This document shows, one piece after another, positions 15,909 to 24,829 of a stretch of 64,000 nt of DNA. Position numbers and translations under genes: made by a program. The notes beneath the pieces were generated by a model. It was given only the letters and a program-made list of their open reading frames with translations. It was not told the DNA's origin and ran no database searches. The stretch covers positions 186,001 through 250,000 of the forward strand of contig CAWHQR010000002.1 in the NCBI GenBank assembly GCA_963831605.1, given 5' to 3'. Position 1 is the stretch's first letter. Each line of letters starts with the position of its first letter. This DNA is from DASUPK01 sp963831605. Its GTDB lineage: Bacteria > Actinomycetota > Thermoleophilia > Solirubrobacterales > 70-9.

Positions 15909-16402
15909 ACGAGCTGACCAGCGCGTCCGTTCCGCCGATCGGCGATGACGATCACGTCACCGGGGAGGGGGCGGAGGTGATCGTCTACGCCGACTTCGGC
16001 TGCCCCTACTGCGCCGCCGGCTGGGCACGGATCAGGGAGCTGCCGCTGCGCCTCTGCTTCAGGCATTTCCCGATGGCCTCCAAGCATCCGCGGGCGCCCG
16101 CGCTGCATGCCGCGGCCGAAGCGGCCGGCGCCCAGGATGCCTTCTGGGAGATGTCCGACTCGCTCTACGCGGACCGGGGGCGGGTCGACGACCCGCATCT
16201 GTGGGAGCGGGCGGAGCGTTTCGGGCTCGATCTCGAGCGGTTTCGCGCCGACGGCCGCTCGGATGCGGTCCGCGAGCGCATCGAGCGTGATTTCGTCAGC
16301 GGAATCCGGGCGGGAGTTGGTGGGACGCCGACCGGGTTCGTCGCTGGGAAGACGCTCCAGGGCGACCTGGTCGCGGCGCTGGAGGCTCTGGCCGGCGCCT
16401 AG
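15905..16402 (+). CDS. DsbA-like thioredoxin-fold protein
   Basis: The 165-residue protein has the CPYC redox motif at Cys33-Cys36, preceded by the strand EVIVYADFG, and a cis-proline loop GGTPTGFV near the C-terminus, as in DsbA/FrnE-type oxidoreductases. There is no signal peptide or membrane anchor, so it should act in the cytoplasm. ATGA overlap joins it to the metallo-beta-lactamase-fold gene. The substrate is unknown. Confidence 0.85.
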   Translation: MNELTSASVPPIGDDDHVTGEGAEVIVYADFGCPYCAAGWARIRELPLRLCFRHFPMASKHPRAPALHAAAEAAGAQDAFWEMSDSLYADRGRVDDPHLWERAERFGLDLERFRADGRSDAVRERIERDFVSGIRAGVGGTPTGFVAGKTLQGDLVAALEALAGA

Positions 16403-16446
16403 GACGCACACCCGGGAGTCAGTCTCGAAGGGCTGGTGGCAGTCGC

Positions 16447-16452
16447 TACCAT
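16447..16452 (+). promoter_or_regulatory. Candidate -10 box (TACCAT) of pnp
   Basis: TACCAT lies about 70 nt before the pnp ATG. If used, it would give pnp a structured leader, unlike most genes here. Confidence 0.4.
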
Positions 16453-16487
16453 CCCGCGAGACAGAGAACGAGAGTTCTTAAGCGAAA

Positions 16488-16506
16488 GGCCGCCAACCGG
16501 GCGGCC
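16488..16506 (+). promoter_or_regulatory. Hairpin in the pnp leader
   Basis: GGCCGCC (16488-16494) and GGCGGCC (16500-16506) form a perfect 7-bp stem with a 5-nt loop, 16 nt before the pnp ATG and immediately before an AAGGGAA ribosome-binding-like stretch. In other bacteria a pnp leader hairpin mediates autoregulation of PNPase. The same role here is inference. Confidence 0.5.
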
Positions 16507-16522
16507 GAAGGGAACAAGACAT

Positions 16523-18787
16523 ATGAGTATGTTCGAAGTAAGCCACGTCTCGGTGGAGGTAGGCGGCCAGGAGATCTCCTTCGAGACGGGAAAGCTTGCC
16601 CGTCAGGCGAGCGGCGCCGTTGTGGTGCGCTCCGGGGACACGATGGTCCTCTGCACGGCGACCGCGGGCAACGACCGCGACGTCGACTTCCTGCCCCTCA
16701 CCGTTGACGTCGAGGAGAAGCACTACGCCGCGGGCAAGATCCCCGGCTCATTCTTCCGCCGCGAGGCACGGGCAGGAGAGAAGGCCACGCTGACCGCACG
16801 GATGATCGACCGTCCGATCCGCCCCCTCTTTCCGAAGGGATGGCATCGCGAGACCCAGCTGGTCTCACAGCCCCTCTCCGTGGACCACGTCCACCCCTAC
16901 GACATCCTGGCGATGAACGGCGCCTCCGCCGCGCTCGCCATCTCCGAGATCCCCGTCGCGAAGCACGTCGGCGCGGTGCGGATCGGAAAGCTCGACGGCG
17001 ACTTCGTCGTCAATCCGGAGGAGGAGAGGCTCGAGGAGCTCGATCTCGACCTGATCGTGTCGGGCACGGACGAGGCAATCCTGATGGTCGAGGCCGGCGC
17101 CGATGGCGTCACCGAGGCCGAGATTCTCGATGCGCTCGACATCGCGCATTCGGAGATCAAGAAGCTCGTCGCGACGATGGAGGAGCTCCGCGAGAAGGCC
17201 GGCAAGGAGAAGCTCCAGATTGAGGCGCCGGAGATCGACTCGGCCCTCTACGACGCGATCAAGAGCTCCCACGGACAGGCGCTGGTCGATGCGATCGCCA
17301 CCGAGGGCAAGCTCGAGCGCTACGAGGCGATCGACAAGGTCAAGGAGGAGGTCGTCGCGCAGCACGCGCCCGAGGGTGACGATGAGGATTCCGCGGCCAA
17401 GCGGGCCGAGGTTTCCACCGCCTTCGACGCGCTGGAGAAGGACACCATCCGCAAGGCGATCGCCGTCGACAAGAAGCGTCCCGACGGCCGCGCCCAGGAC
17501 GAGATCCGGCCGATCGAGACCGAGATCGACATCGCGCCGCGTTCGCACGGCTCCGCCCTGTTCACGCGCGGTGAGACACAGATCCTCTCCAACGTCGCGC
17601 TCGGCACCACCCGCATGGACATGAAGGTCGACAACCTCGGCCTGCAGGAGACCAAGCGGTTCTGGCACCACTACAACTTCCCGCCGTTCTCGGTCGGGGA
17701 GGCCGGTTTCATGCGCGGCCCGAAGCGCCGCGACATCGGTCACGGCGCGCTCGCCGAGCGGGCGCTCCAGGCCACGATCCCCGATGAGGAGGAGTTCCCG
17801 TACGTGATCCGCGTGGTTTCCGACACGCTGGAGTCGAACGGGTCCTCGTCCATGGGCTCCGTCTGCGCTTCCTCGATGGCGCTGCAGGCAGCGGGCGTGC
17901 CGGTCACCGCACCGGTCGCCGGTGTCGCGATGGGGCTGATCAAGGAGGGCGACGACTACGTCGTCCTCACCGACATCGCGGGCGTCGAGGACCACCTGGG
18001 CGACATGGACTTCAAGGTCGCCGGGACGTCCGAGGGAATCACCGCCCTGCAGATGGACATCAAGATCACGGGCGTCACGCTCGAGATCCTCAAGGATGCG
18101 CTGGACCAGGCCAACAAGGGTCGCCAGTTCATCCTCGGCAAGATGGCCGAGACGATCGATCATCCGCGCGAGGAGCTTTCGCAGTTCGCGCCGAAGATCA
18201 CCTCGATCAAGATCGATCCGGAAAAGATCGGCGCCCTGATCGGCAAGGGCGGCGAGACCATCCGCGGCCTCTCGGAGGAGTTCGAGGCCGAGATCGACGT
18301 CGACGACGACGGCACGGTGCGCCTCTACGCGCCGACCGGCGAAAGGGTCGACGCCCTCGCGGATCGGATCACGGCGATGACCAAGGACGCCGAGATCGGC
18401 GATCGCTACACCGCCGGCAAGGTGGTCAAGACCACCAATTTCGGCGCCTTCGTCGAGCTCAGCAAGGGCACCGACGGCCTGCTTCACATCTCCAACGTGA
18501 AGCCGGGCGAGCGGGTCGGCACGGTCGAGGAGGTCCTCAACCAGGGCGACGAGATAGACGTCACCGTCGTCGAGGTCGACAAGGAGCGAGGCCGCATCGG
18601 CCTGCGGCTCACCGACGACCCCGATGTCGAGGGCAAGTCGGCCGAGGAGCTCGCCGGTGTCGGCACCGGTGACCCGGGCCCGCCCAGCCGGCGCCGCGAT
18701 GGCGGCGGCGGACGCGGCGGCCCCAGGCGCGATCGTGATGGCGGCGGCGGTCGCCGCCGCGAGCGCCAGGGTGGCCGGGACCGCTAG
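16523..18787 (+). CDS. pnp: Polyribonucleotide nucleotidyltransferase (PNPase)
   Basis: The 754-residue 3'-to-5' phosphorolytic exoribonuclease has two RNase PH-like domains flanking a helical domain. A KH domain follows at about residues 560-620 (IGALIGKGGETI), then an S1 domain at ~630-700 (GDRYTAGKVVKTTNFGAFVEL). The C-terminus is a Gly/Arg/Asp-rich, RGG-like tail that probably adds RNA affinity. I chose the ATG at 16523, which gives the usual MSMFEVS-type N-terminus. The upstream in-frame extension crosses the leader hairpin. Confidence 0.96.
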   Translation: MSMFEVSHVSVEVGGQEISFETGKLARQASGAVVVRSGDTMVLCTATAGNDRDVDFLPLTVDVEEKHYAAGKIPGSFFRREARAGEKATLTARMIDRPIRPLFPKGWHRETQLVSQPLSVDHVHPYDILAMNGASAALAISEIPVAKHVGAVRIGKLDGDFVVNPEEERLEELDLDLIVSGTDEAILMVEAGADGVTEAEILDALDIAHSEIKKLVATMEELREKAGKEKLQIEAPEIDSALYDAIKSSHGQALVDAIATEGKLERYEAIDKVKEEVVAQHAPEGDDEDSAAKRAEVSTAFDALEKDTIRKAIAVDKKRPDGRAQDEIRPIETEIDIAPRSHGSALFTRGETQILSNVALGTTRMDMKVDNLGLQETKRFWHHYNFPPFSVGEAGFMRGPKRRDIGHGALAERALQATIPDEEEFPYVIRVVSDTLESNGSSSMGSVCASSMALQAAGVPVTAPVAGVAMGLIKEGDDYVVLTDIAGVEDHLGDMDFKVAGTSEGITALQMDIKITGVTLEILKDALDQANKGRQFILGKMAETIDHPREELSQFAPKITSIKIDPEKIGALIGKGGETIRGLSEEFEAEIDVDDDGTVRLYAPTGERVDALADRITAMTKDAEIGDRYTAGKVVKTTNFGAFVELSKGTDGLLHISNVKPGERVGTVEEVLNQGDEIDVTVVEVDKERGRIGLRLTDDPDVEGKSAEELAGVGTGDPGPPSRRRDGGGGRGGPRRDRDGGGGRRRERQGGRDR

Positions 18788-18797
18788 GCCCGACCGC

Positions 18798-20072
18798 GTG
18801 GCAGACGCCCAGATAACCGAACTCGACTCCGGGATCCGGGTCGTCACCGAGGCAGTGCCCTCGGTGCGGTCCGTGGCTCTGGGGCTCTGGGTTCGGACAG
18901 GCTCGAGGGACGAGACGCCGGCACAGGCCGGCGTCTCGCATTTCCTCGAGCACCTGCTCTTCAAGGGCACGAAGCGCTACTCGGCGATCGAGATCGCGGA
19001 GGTGTTCGACGGCCTCGGGGCTGCGGTGAACGCGGCGACCGGCAAGGAGTCGACGAACCTCTACGCGCGCTTCCTCGATACGCACACCGACGAGGCGTTC
19101 GACCTCCTCGCCGAGATGCTGCTCGGCCCGACCTATCCGGAGATCGACTCCGAGCGCGAGGTGGTGCTGGAGGAGATCGCGATGTACGAGGACGAGCCGC
19201 AGGACAAGGTGCACGACGTGCTCGATCGCGCCGTCTTCGGCGGTCATCCGCTGGGCCGGAGGGTTCTCGGCGAGGCTGAGGTGATCAGCTCGATCCCGAT
19301 CCCGGACATCGACGCCTATCACCGGGACCACTACACCGGGGCGAACATCGTCGTCGCAGCGGCGGGCAACGTCGACCATGAGCAGATCGTCGATCTCAGC
19401 AAGCGGCACGTCGAGCCGCCGACCGCCGAGGTCAACGCCTCTCCGCTCGAGGCACCTCAGGTCGACGGCCCCCAGGTCGCCTTCCAGCAGAAGGACACGG
19501 AGCAGTTCCACATCTGCTTCGGCGGCGCAGGCATCGACCGCAGCGACGAGCGTCGCTACGCACTCAGCATCCTCGACGCGGTCTTCGGCGGCTCCTCCTC
19601 ATCGCGCCTCTTCCGGGAGGTGCGCGAAAAGCGCGGTCTCGCCTACTCGGTCGGGTCGTACACGCAGCAGTACGTCGACAGCGGCATGGTCGCCCTCTAC
19701 GTCGGCACGCGCCAGGACAACGTCCAGGAGGCGTGCGAGATCATCGGCCGCGAGCTGGGTTCCATCCACGCCGATGGGATCACCGACGACGAGCTCGGCC
19801 GGGCCAAGGAGCACGTCAAGGGCCGGATGGTCCTCTCGTCGGAGTCGACCGGGGCCCGCATGGGCCGAATCGGCAAGTCCCTTCTCTTCGGGACACCTCT
19901 GCTGACTCTCGACGAGTTGATCGCGAAGGTCGACGCCGTCAGCTCGCAGGACGTGGCGGAGCTTGCTCGCGAGCTGTACTCGCCCGACTCGCTCTCGGCC
20001 GCCGCGATCGCCCCGGACGAGGACCGCTTCCGCTCGGCGCTCGCGCCGGTCAGCGAAGCGCTCGCCGCCTAG
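18798..20072 (+). CDS. M16 family zinc peptidase
   Basis: The 424-residue insulinase-family peptidase has the inverted zinc motif H48-F-L-E51-H52 and the distal glutamate in VLEEIAMYEDEP. The second, non-catalytic M16 half ends with the REKRGLAYS-type segment. It is the usual neighbour of pnp in Actinobacteria, and the substrate is unknown. The GTG at 18798 is 10 nt after the pnp stop. A TAGGCC sequence that includes the pnp stop ends 7 nt before it and could act as a -10. Confidence 0.9.
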   Translation: MADAQITELDSGIRVVTEAVPSVRSVALGLWVRTGSRDETPAQAGVSHFLEHLLFKGTKRYSAIEIAEVFDGLGAAVNAATGKESTNLYARFLDTHTDEAFDLLAEMLLGPTYPEIDSEREVVLEEIAMYEDEPQDKVHDVLDRAVFGGHPLGRRVLGEAEVISSIPIPDIDAYHRDHYTGANIVVAAAGNVDHEQIVDLSKRHVEPPTAEVNASPLEAPQVDGPQVAFQQKDTEQFHICFGGAGIDRSDERRYALSILDAVFGGSSSSRLFREVREKRGLAYSVGSYTQQYVDSGMVALYVGTRQDNVQEACEIIGRELGSIHADGITDDELGRAKEHVKGRMVLSSESTGARMGRIGKSLLFGTPLLTLDELIAKVDAVSSQDVAELARELYSPDSLSAAAIAPDEDRFRSALAPVSEALAA

Positions 20073-20123
20073 CAAGCCTCCTGATCGGGACCACCGATGG
20101 CGAGAAGCTCAAGCCAGGCCACA

Positions 20124-20129
20124 TAAGAT
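20124..20129 (+). promoter_or_regulatory. -10 box (TAAGAT) of dapB, leaderless type
   Basis: TAAGAT ends 6 nt before the dapB ATG in the 63-nt gap after the M16 peptidase gene. Confidence 0.65.
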
Positions 20130-20135
20130 CGCCCG

Positions 20136-20816
20136 ATGGCCGATCCGATCAAGGTCGTCGTCTCCGGCGCCGCCGGGCGAATGGGGGAGACCACCTGCGA
20201 GGCGGTTGAGAGCGCCGGCGACATGGAGCTGGTCGGCCGTGCCGACCCTGCACTCGACACCTCGGTGGATGACCTGCTCGAGGGCGCCGACGTGATGGTG
20301 GACTTCACCACGCCGGACGCGGCGCCGGCGAACGTCTCCGCCGCGATCGAGGCCGGCGTGCACGCCGTGGTCGGCAGCACCGGCTTCGACCTCGACGAGC
20401 TGAAGGCGGCGGTGTTGGGCGCCGACAGCAAGGCGAACTGCTTCGTTGCGCCCAACTTCGCAATCGGCGCCGTGCTGATGATGGAGGCGTCGAAGCTGAT
20501 CGCTCCGCACATGCCCGAAGTCGAGATCCTCGAGCTGCACGGCGAGCACAAGAAGGACGCACCGTCGGGCACCGCCAAGCGGACAGCGCAGCTGATCAGC
20601 GACGCCGGCGGGAACGTCCACGAGCCGATTCATTCGGTGCGCCTGCCTGGCCTCGTCGCCCACCAGGAGGTCACCTTCGGAGGAGAGGGCCAGACGCTCT
20701 CGATCCGCCACGACTCGATCGACCGGTCGAGCTTCATGCCCGGCGTACTGCTGGCGGTTCGCAAGGTCGCGGATCTTCCCGAACGCTTCGTAATCGGACT
20801 GGAGGAATTGCTTTGA
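20136..20816 (+). CDS. dapB: 4-hydroxy-tetrahydrodipicolinate reductase
   Basis: The 226-residue enzyme catalyses the second committed step of lysine/diaminopimelate synthesis. It has the N-terminal Rossmann motif SGAAGRMG, VDFTTPDAA, the signature LHGEHKKDAPSGTA (~130-145) and the C-terminal catalytic domain. It is on the short side, as is common in Actinobacteria. The TTG of the next gene overlaps its stop (TTGA). The dapA gene follows after one intervening amidase gene. Confidence 0.94.
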   Translation: MADPIKVVVSGAAGRMGETTCEAVESAGDMELVGRADPALDTSVDDLLEGADVMVDFTTPDAAPANVSAAIEAGVHAVVGSTGFDLDELKAAVLGADSKANCFVAPNFAIGAVLMMEASKLIAPHMPEVEILELHGEHKKDAPSGTAKRTAQLISDAGGNVHEPIHSVRLPGLVAHQEVTFGGEGQTLSIRHDSIDRSSFMPGVLLAVRKVADLPERFVIGLEELL

Positions 20817-22270
20817 GCGAGGACCTGGCAAGGCTGGACGCCACGGCGCAGGCGGAGCTGGTGAGGATCGGGGAGGCGAGCCCGGAGGAGCTCACGCTCG
20901 CCGCGATCGATCGCGCCGAGCGGCTCAATCCCGAGCTCAACGCGATCATCCACCCGCTCTACGAGCAGGGGCTCGAGGAATCGAAGGGAGAGCTGCCGGA
21001 CGGGCCGTTCCAGGGTGTGCCGTTCCTGTTCAAGGATCTGGGCGCGGGACTCGCGGGACAGCCGCTCCACATGGGGATGAAGGCACTCAAGGAGGCGGAC
21101 TTCCGGCTGCCGGTTGACACCTTCCTCGGCTCCCGCTTCCGCGAGGCCGGCTTCGTCACCATCGGGAAGACGAACACGCCAGAGCTCGGCATCGTCCCGA
21201 CGACGGAGCCGGAGGCGTACGGGCCCACACACAATCCCTGGGATCTTGGCCGTTCGCCGGGCGGCTCCAGCGGAGGCTCGGCGGCGGCCGTCGCCGCCGG
21301 CATCGTGCCGATCGCCCACGCGAACGATGGCGGCGGCTCGATCCGCATCCCCTCCAGCTGCTGCGGGCTGGTGGGCCTCAAGCCGAGCCGCGGGCGGACC
21401 ACGCTCGGCCCGCTGATCGGCGACACGATGAGCGGCCTGACCGTCGAGCACGTCGTCTCGCGATCGGTCCGCGATGTCGCGGCGGCGCTCGACGCGACCC
21501 ACGGTCCCGGGCCGGGGGATCCATACGTCGCGCCGGCGCCTCTGCGGCCTTTCGTGGAGGAGCTCGGTGCCGATCCCGGATCGCTGAGGATCACGGTGCT
21601 GACCGATCCGATCGGTGTCCCCCAAGTGGAGGTGGACCCCGCGGTCGTCGCGGCCACCCGCGAGGCGGCCACGATGCTCGAAGGCCTCGGTCACGCTTTG
21701 GATGAGGAGGTTCCCGGGCTGGATCCGAGCTTCGACCTCGTCGAGACCTTCCTGACGCGCTGGTACGCCGGCCAGACGGAGGTCCTCGACCAGTTCGGGA
21801 TCCTTCTCGGCCGGGAGCTCGGACCCGATGACGTCGAGCCGCTCACCTGGGCGATGGCTGCGGAGGGCCGGAGGCGCCACTCGGGCCAGTACCTGGCCGC
21901 GGTGAGCCAGCACCACGCGATCGGGCGAATGCTCGGGATCTGGTTCGATTCCGGCCACGACCTGCTGCTGACGCCCACGATGGGTGAGCTGCCCGCTCCG
22001 CTGGGGAGCTTCGCCACCGACGGTGACGACCCGCTGAACACCATTCACCGGGGTGAGGTGACCGCTGCTTTCTGCGCGCTCATGAACGCGACGGGCCAGC
22101 CGGCGATCTCGCTGCCCCTGGGTTGGAGCGAGGAGGGACTTCCGATCGGCGTCCAGCTGGTTGCGCCGCTCGGCCGCGAGGACATCCTGCTGCAGGTCGC
22201 CTCGCAGCTCGAGGAGGCGCATCCCTGGGCCGACAGGATTCCGGGCATCTTCTCGGTACCCTCCGCCTGA
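20813..22270 (+). CDS. Amidase-signature family protein
   Basis: The 485-residue protein carries the amidase signature: catalytic Lys in LFKDL (~residue 66), SPGGSSGGSAAAVAAG and GGGSIRIPSSCCGLVGLKP with the catalytic serines. The specific amide substrate is not evident, and GatA is unlikely without GatB/C nearby. It is translationally coupled on both sides (TTGA with dapB, TGATG with dapA), so a role tied to diaminopimelate or peptidoglycan metabolism is plausible but unproven. Confidence 0.88.
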   Translation: MSEDLARLDATAQAELVRIGEASPEELTLAAIDRAERLNPELNAIIHPLYEQGLEESKGELPDGPFQGVPFLFKDLGAGLAGQPLHMGMKALKEADFRLPVDTFLGSRFREAGFVTIGKTNTPELGIVPTTEPEAYGPTHNPWDLGRSPGGSSGGSAAAVAAGIVPIAHANDGGGSIRIPSSCCGLVGLKPSRGRTTLGPLIGDTMSGLTVEHVVSRSVRDVAAALDATHGPGPGDPYVAPAPLRPFVEELGADPGSLRITVLTDPIGVPQVEVDPAVVAATREAATMLEGLGHALDEEVPGLDPSFDLVETFLTRWYAGQTEVLDQFGILLGRELGPDDVEPLTWAMAAEGRRRHSGQYLAAVSQHHAIGRMLGIWFDSGHDLLLTPTMGELPAPLGSFATDGDDPLNTIHRGEVTAAFCALMNATGQPAISLPLGWSEEGLPIGVQLVAPLGREDILLQVASQLEEAHPWADRIPGIFSVPSA

Positions 22271-23142
22271 TGCCTGAGATTGGAGGGGTAATCACGGCGA
22301 TGGTGACGCCGTTCGCCGAGGACCGCTCGGTGGACGAGGCGGCGGCTCGCGCGCTCGCTCGTCGCCTGATCGAGAACGGCTCGCACGGGCTGGTGCTCGC
22401 CGGGACCACCGGGGAGTCGCCCACGCTCGACGACGCGGAGAAGCTCGCCCTGCTGCGGGCCGTGCGCGACGAGGTCGGCGCCGACGTCCTGGTGATCTGC
22501 GGCACCGGCTCCAACGACACCCGGCACTCCGAGCGACTATCCGCGGCGGCGGCGGACGCGGGCGCGGACGCGGTGCTCGCCGTGACGCCCTACTACAGCA
22601 AGCCCAACTTCACGGGGATCAGGGCTCACTACGAGGCCGTGGCAAGGGCCGCCGGGATCCCGGTGGTGCTCTACAACATCCCGTCTCGGGTGGTGGTCAA
22701 TCTCCCGCCCGAGCAGCTGGCGGAGCTGGCACAGATCGAGAACGTGGCCGCGGTCAAGCAGGCCAACGACGACGACCTGGGGCCGATCGAGGGGCTTCGC
22801 GTGCTTGCCGGCAACGACGGCACCTTCCTGCGCGCCCTCGAGATGGGCGAGCCCGGCGGCATCCTGGTCGCCTCGCATCTGGTCGGCGCCGAGATGCGCG
22901 AGATCTATGACGCGATGAGCGCCGGCGACACTGGGCGCGCACGCGAGATCGACGAGGGGTTGCGCCCGATCTACGAAGTGCTCGGCAAGACGAATCCGAT
23001 CCCGGTCAAGGCGGGGCTGGAGCTGCTGGGAATCTGCTCCGCTCGCGCGCGGCTGCCGATCGTCGAGGCCGATGAGGATCAGAGGGCCGAGGTCAGGCGG
23101 GCGCTTGAGGCGCACGGTTTGATGGCCGGGAGCGCCGCGTAG
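22270..23142 (+). CDS. dapA: 4-hydroxy-tetrahydrodipicolinate synthase
   Basis: The 290-residue TIM-barrel aldolase condenses pyruvate with aspartate semialdehyde. The Schiff-base lysine is Lys163 (VAAVKQAN), the catalytic tyrosine Tyr135 (LYNIPSR), and the family signatures GTTGESPTL and TPYYSKPN are present. The ATG overlaps the amidase stop. Gene order dapB-amidase-dapA-RNase J suggests one operon. Confidence 0.95.
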   Translation: MPEIGGVITAMVTPFAEDRSVDEAAARALARRLIENGSHGLVLAGTTGESPTLDDAEKLALLRAVRDEVGADVLVICGTGSNDTRHSERLSAAAADAGADAVLAVTPYYSKPNFTGIRAHYEAVARAAGIPVVLYNIPSRVVVNLPPEQLAELAQIENVAAVKQANDDDLGPIEGLRVLAGNDGTFLRALEMGEPGGILVASHLVGAEMREIYDAMSAGDTGRAREIDEGLRPIYEVLGKTNPIPVKAGLELLGICSARARLPIVEADEDQRAEVRRALEAHGLMAGSAA

Positions 23143-23144
23143 GT

Positions 23145-24809
23145 TTGAGCAGCTCGGGCGTCCGGATCCTTCCCCTGGGTGGCCTCGGGGAGATCGGCAA
23201 GAACATGACCGCGGTTGAGGCCGACGGGCGGATCGTCATCGTCGACACGGGCCTGATGTTCCCGACGGCCGACATGCTCGGCATCGATCTCGTGCTGCCG
23301 GACTTCTCGACCCTGCGCGAGCGCGCGGACGACATCGAGGCGATCGTTCTCACCCACGGCCACGAGGACCACGTCGGTGCATTGCCCTACGTGCTGCGCG
23401 AGATCGGCATCCCGCCCGTGATCTACGGCGGCCTGCTCACGATCGGCATGGTGCGCTCCAAGCTCGACGAGCACAAGCTCCGCGACGTGCCGCTCGAGGA
23501 GCTGCCGGCCGGCGAGCAGGTGACCGCCGGTCCCTTCGGGATCGAGCTGGTCCACATGGCGCATTCGATCCCGGACGCTCGTGCGGTGGCGCTGCGCACG
23601 GATGCCGGCACCGTCCTGATCACCGGCGACTACAAGTTCGATCAGACCCCCGTCGACGGCATCCCGGCCGACGTCTCCCGGCTGGCGGAGCTCGGGCGCG
23701 AGGGTGTCCTCTGCCTCTGCGGCGACTCGACGAACGCGGACCGGCCCGGCGTCGCCCCCTCGGAGTCGAGCGTCGGCCCGGCCCTGCTCGAGGTCTTCGG
23801 GCGCTGCGAGGGCCGCATCGTCGTCACGTCCTTCGCCTCCAACGTCCACCGGGTCCAGCAGGTGATCGACGCGGCCGCCAATCTCGACCGCCGGGTCGCC
23901 CTGGTCGGCCGCTCGATGAGGAAGAACTTCAACATCGCCTCGAATCTCGGCATCGCCTCGGCGCCCGAGGGCCTCTTCATCTCCCCGAAGGAGATCGAGG
24001 ACTTCCCGGACGAGAAGGTCGTGGTGATCTCCACCGGCAGCCAGGGCGAGCCACTCTCGGCGCTGCGCCGCATGGCCCACCGCGATCACCCCGACGTCGA
24101 GCTCCACTCGGGGGACACCGTGATCTTCTCGGCGACCCCGATCCCCGGCAACGAGCGCTCGGTCAACGAGACCATCGACCGGATCTTCCAGATCGGCGCC
24201 TCGGTGGTGACCGCGGCCGACGCCCCGATCCATGCCTCAGGACACGGCTGGCAGGAGGAGCTCAAGCTGATGCTCAACCTGACCAAGCCGGAGAACGTCT
24301 TTCCCTTCCACGGCGACCACAAGCGCCTCAAGCTCCACGCGGACCTCGCAGAGTCGGTCGGCGTGGACCGGGATCGGATCTTCACCGGCCGCAACGGGCT
24401 GGCGCTCGAGATCGATGAGTCCGGCGCCCGCTTCGGCGAGGACGTTCACGCGAGCATGATCTTCGTGGACGGGGTGTCGGTCGGCGAGCCTGACGAGTTC
24501 GCCCTGCGTGACCGCCGCAAGCTCTCCGACGACGGTGTCTTCATCGTCGTCGCGACGATCTCCTCGGATGACGGCTCGCAGGTGGCGGACCCGGAGGTGA
24601 TCTTCCGCGGGGTTCCCTTCGCCCAGGAGGCGGACGGTCTTCGCGACGAGCTCAAGGACGTCGTCCAGGACACGCTCGACGAGGCTGCGGAGGAGGAGAT
24701 CCGCGAGATCTCCCTGCTCCAGCAGGACCTCCACGACGACATCGCCGAGTTCGTCTACGAGAAGCTGCGCCGCCGGCCGCTGGTGCTGCCGGTCGTGGTC
24801 GAGGTCTAG
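23145..24809 (+). CDS. rnj: Ribonuclease J
   Basis: The 554-residue metallo-beta-lactamase/beta-CASP ribonuclease processes and degrades RNA with 5'-exo and endo activity. GGLGEIGKNM begins the family pattern, the metal site is LTHGHEDHVGALPYVL, and the beta-CASP and C-terminal domains follow. It starts with TTG 2 nt after the dapA stop. Adjacency to dapA is common in Actinobacteria. Confidence 0.95.
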   Translation: MSSSGVRILPLGGLGEIGKNMTAVEADGRIVIVDTGLMFPTADMLGIDLVLPDFSTLRERADDIEAIVLTHGHEDHVGALPYVLREIGIPPVIYGGLLTIGMVRSKLDEHKLRDVPLEELPAGEQVTAGPFGIELVHMAHSIPDARAVALRTDAGTVLITGDYKFDQTPVDGIPADVSRLAELGREGVLCLCGDSTNADRPGVAPSESSVGPALLEVFGRCEGRIVVTSFASNVHRVQQVIDAAANLDRRVALVGRSMRKNFNIASNLGIASAPEGLFISPKEIEDFPDEKVVVISTGSQGEPLSALRRMAHRDHPDVELHSGDTVIFSATPIPGNERSVNETIDRIFQIGASVVTAADAPIHASGHGWQEELKLMLNLTKPENVFPFHGDHKRLKLHADLAESVGVDRDRIFTGRNGLALEIDESGARFGEDVHASMIFVDGVSVGEPDEFALRDRRKLSDDGVFIVVATISSDDGSQVADPEVIFRGVPFAQEADGLRDELKDVVQDTLDEAAEEEIREISLLQQDLHDDIAEFVYEKLRRRPLVLPVVVEV

Positions 24810-24829
24810 CCCGAACCGGGGACGCGCCA

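Noticed and set aside
16865..18970. A 701-codon open frame antisense to pnp, and other long antisense frames such as 6528-8246 and 8762-10354
   Set aside because: They lie entirely opposite well-conserved genes, have no recognisable motifs and are expected in very GC-rich coding sequence.
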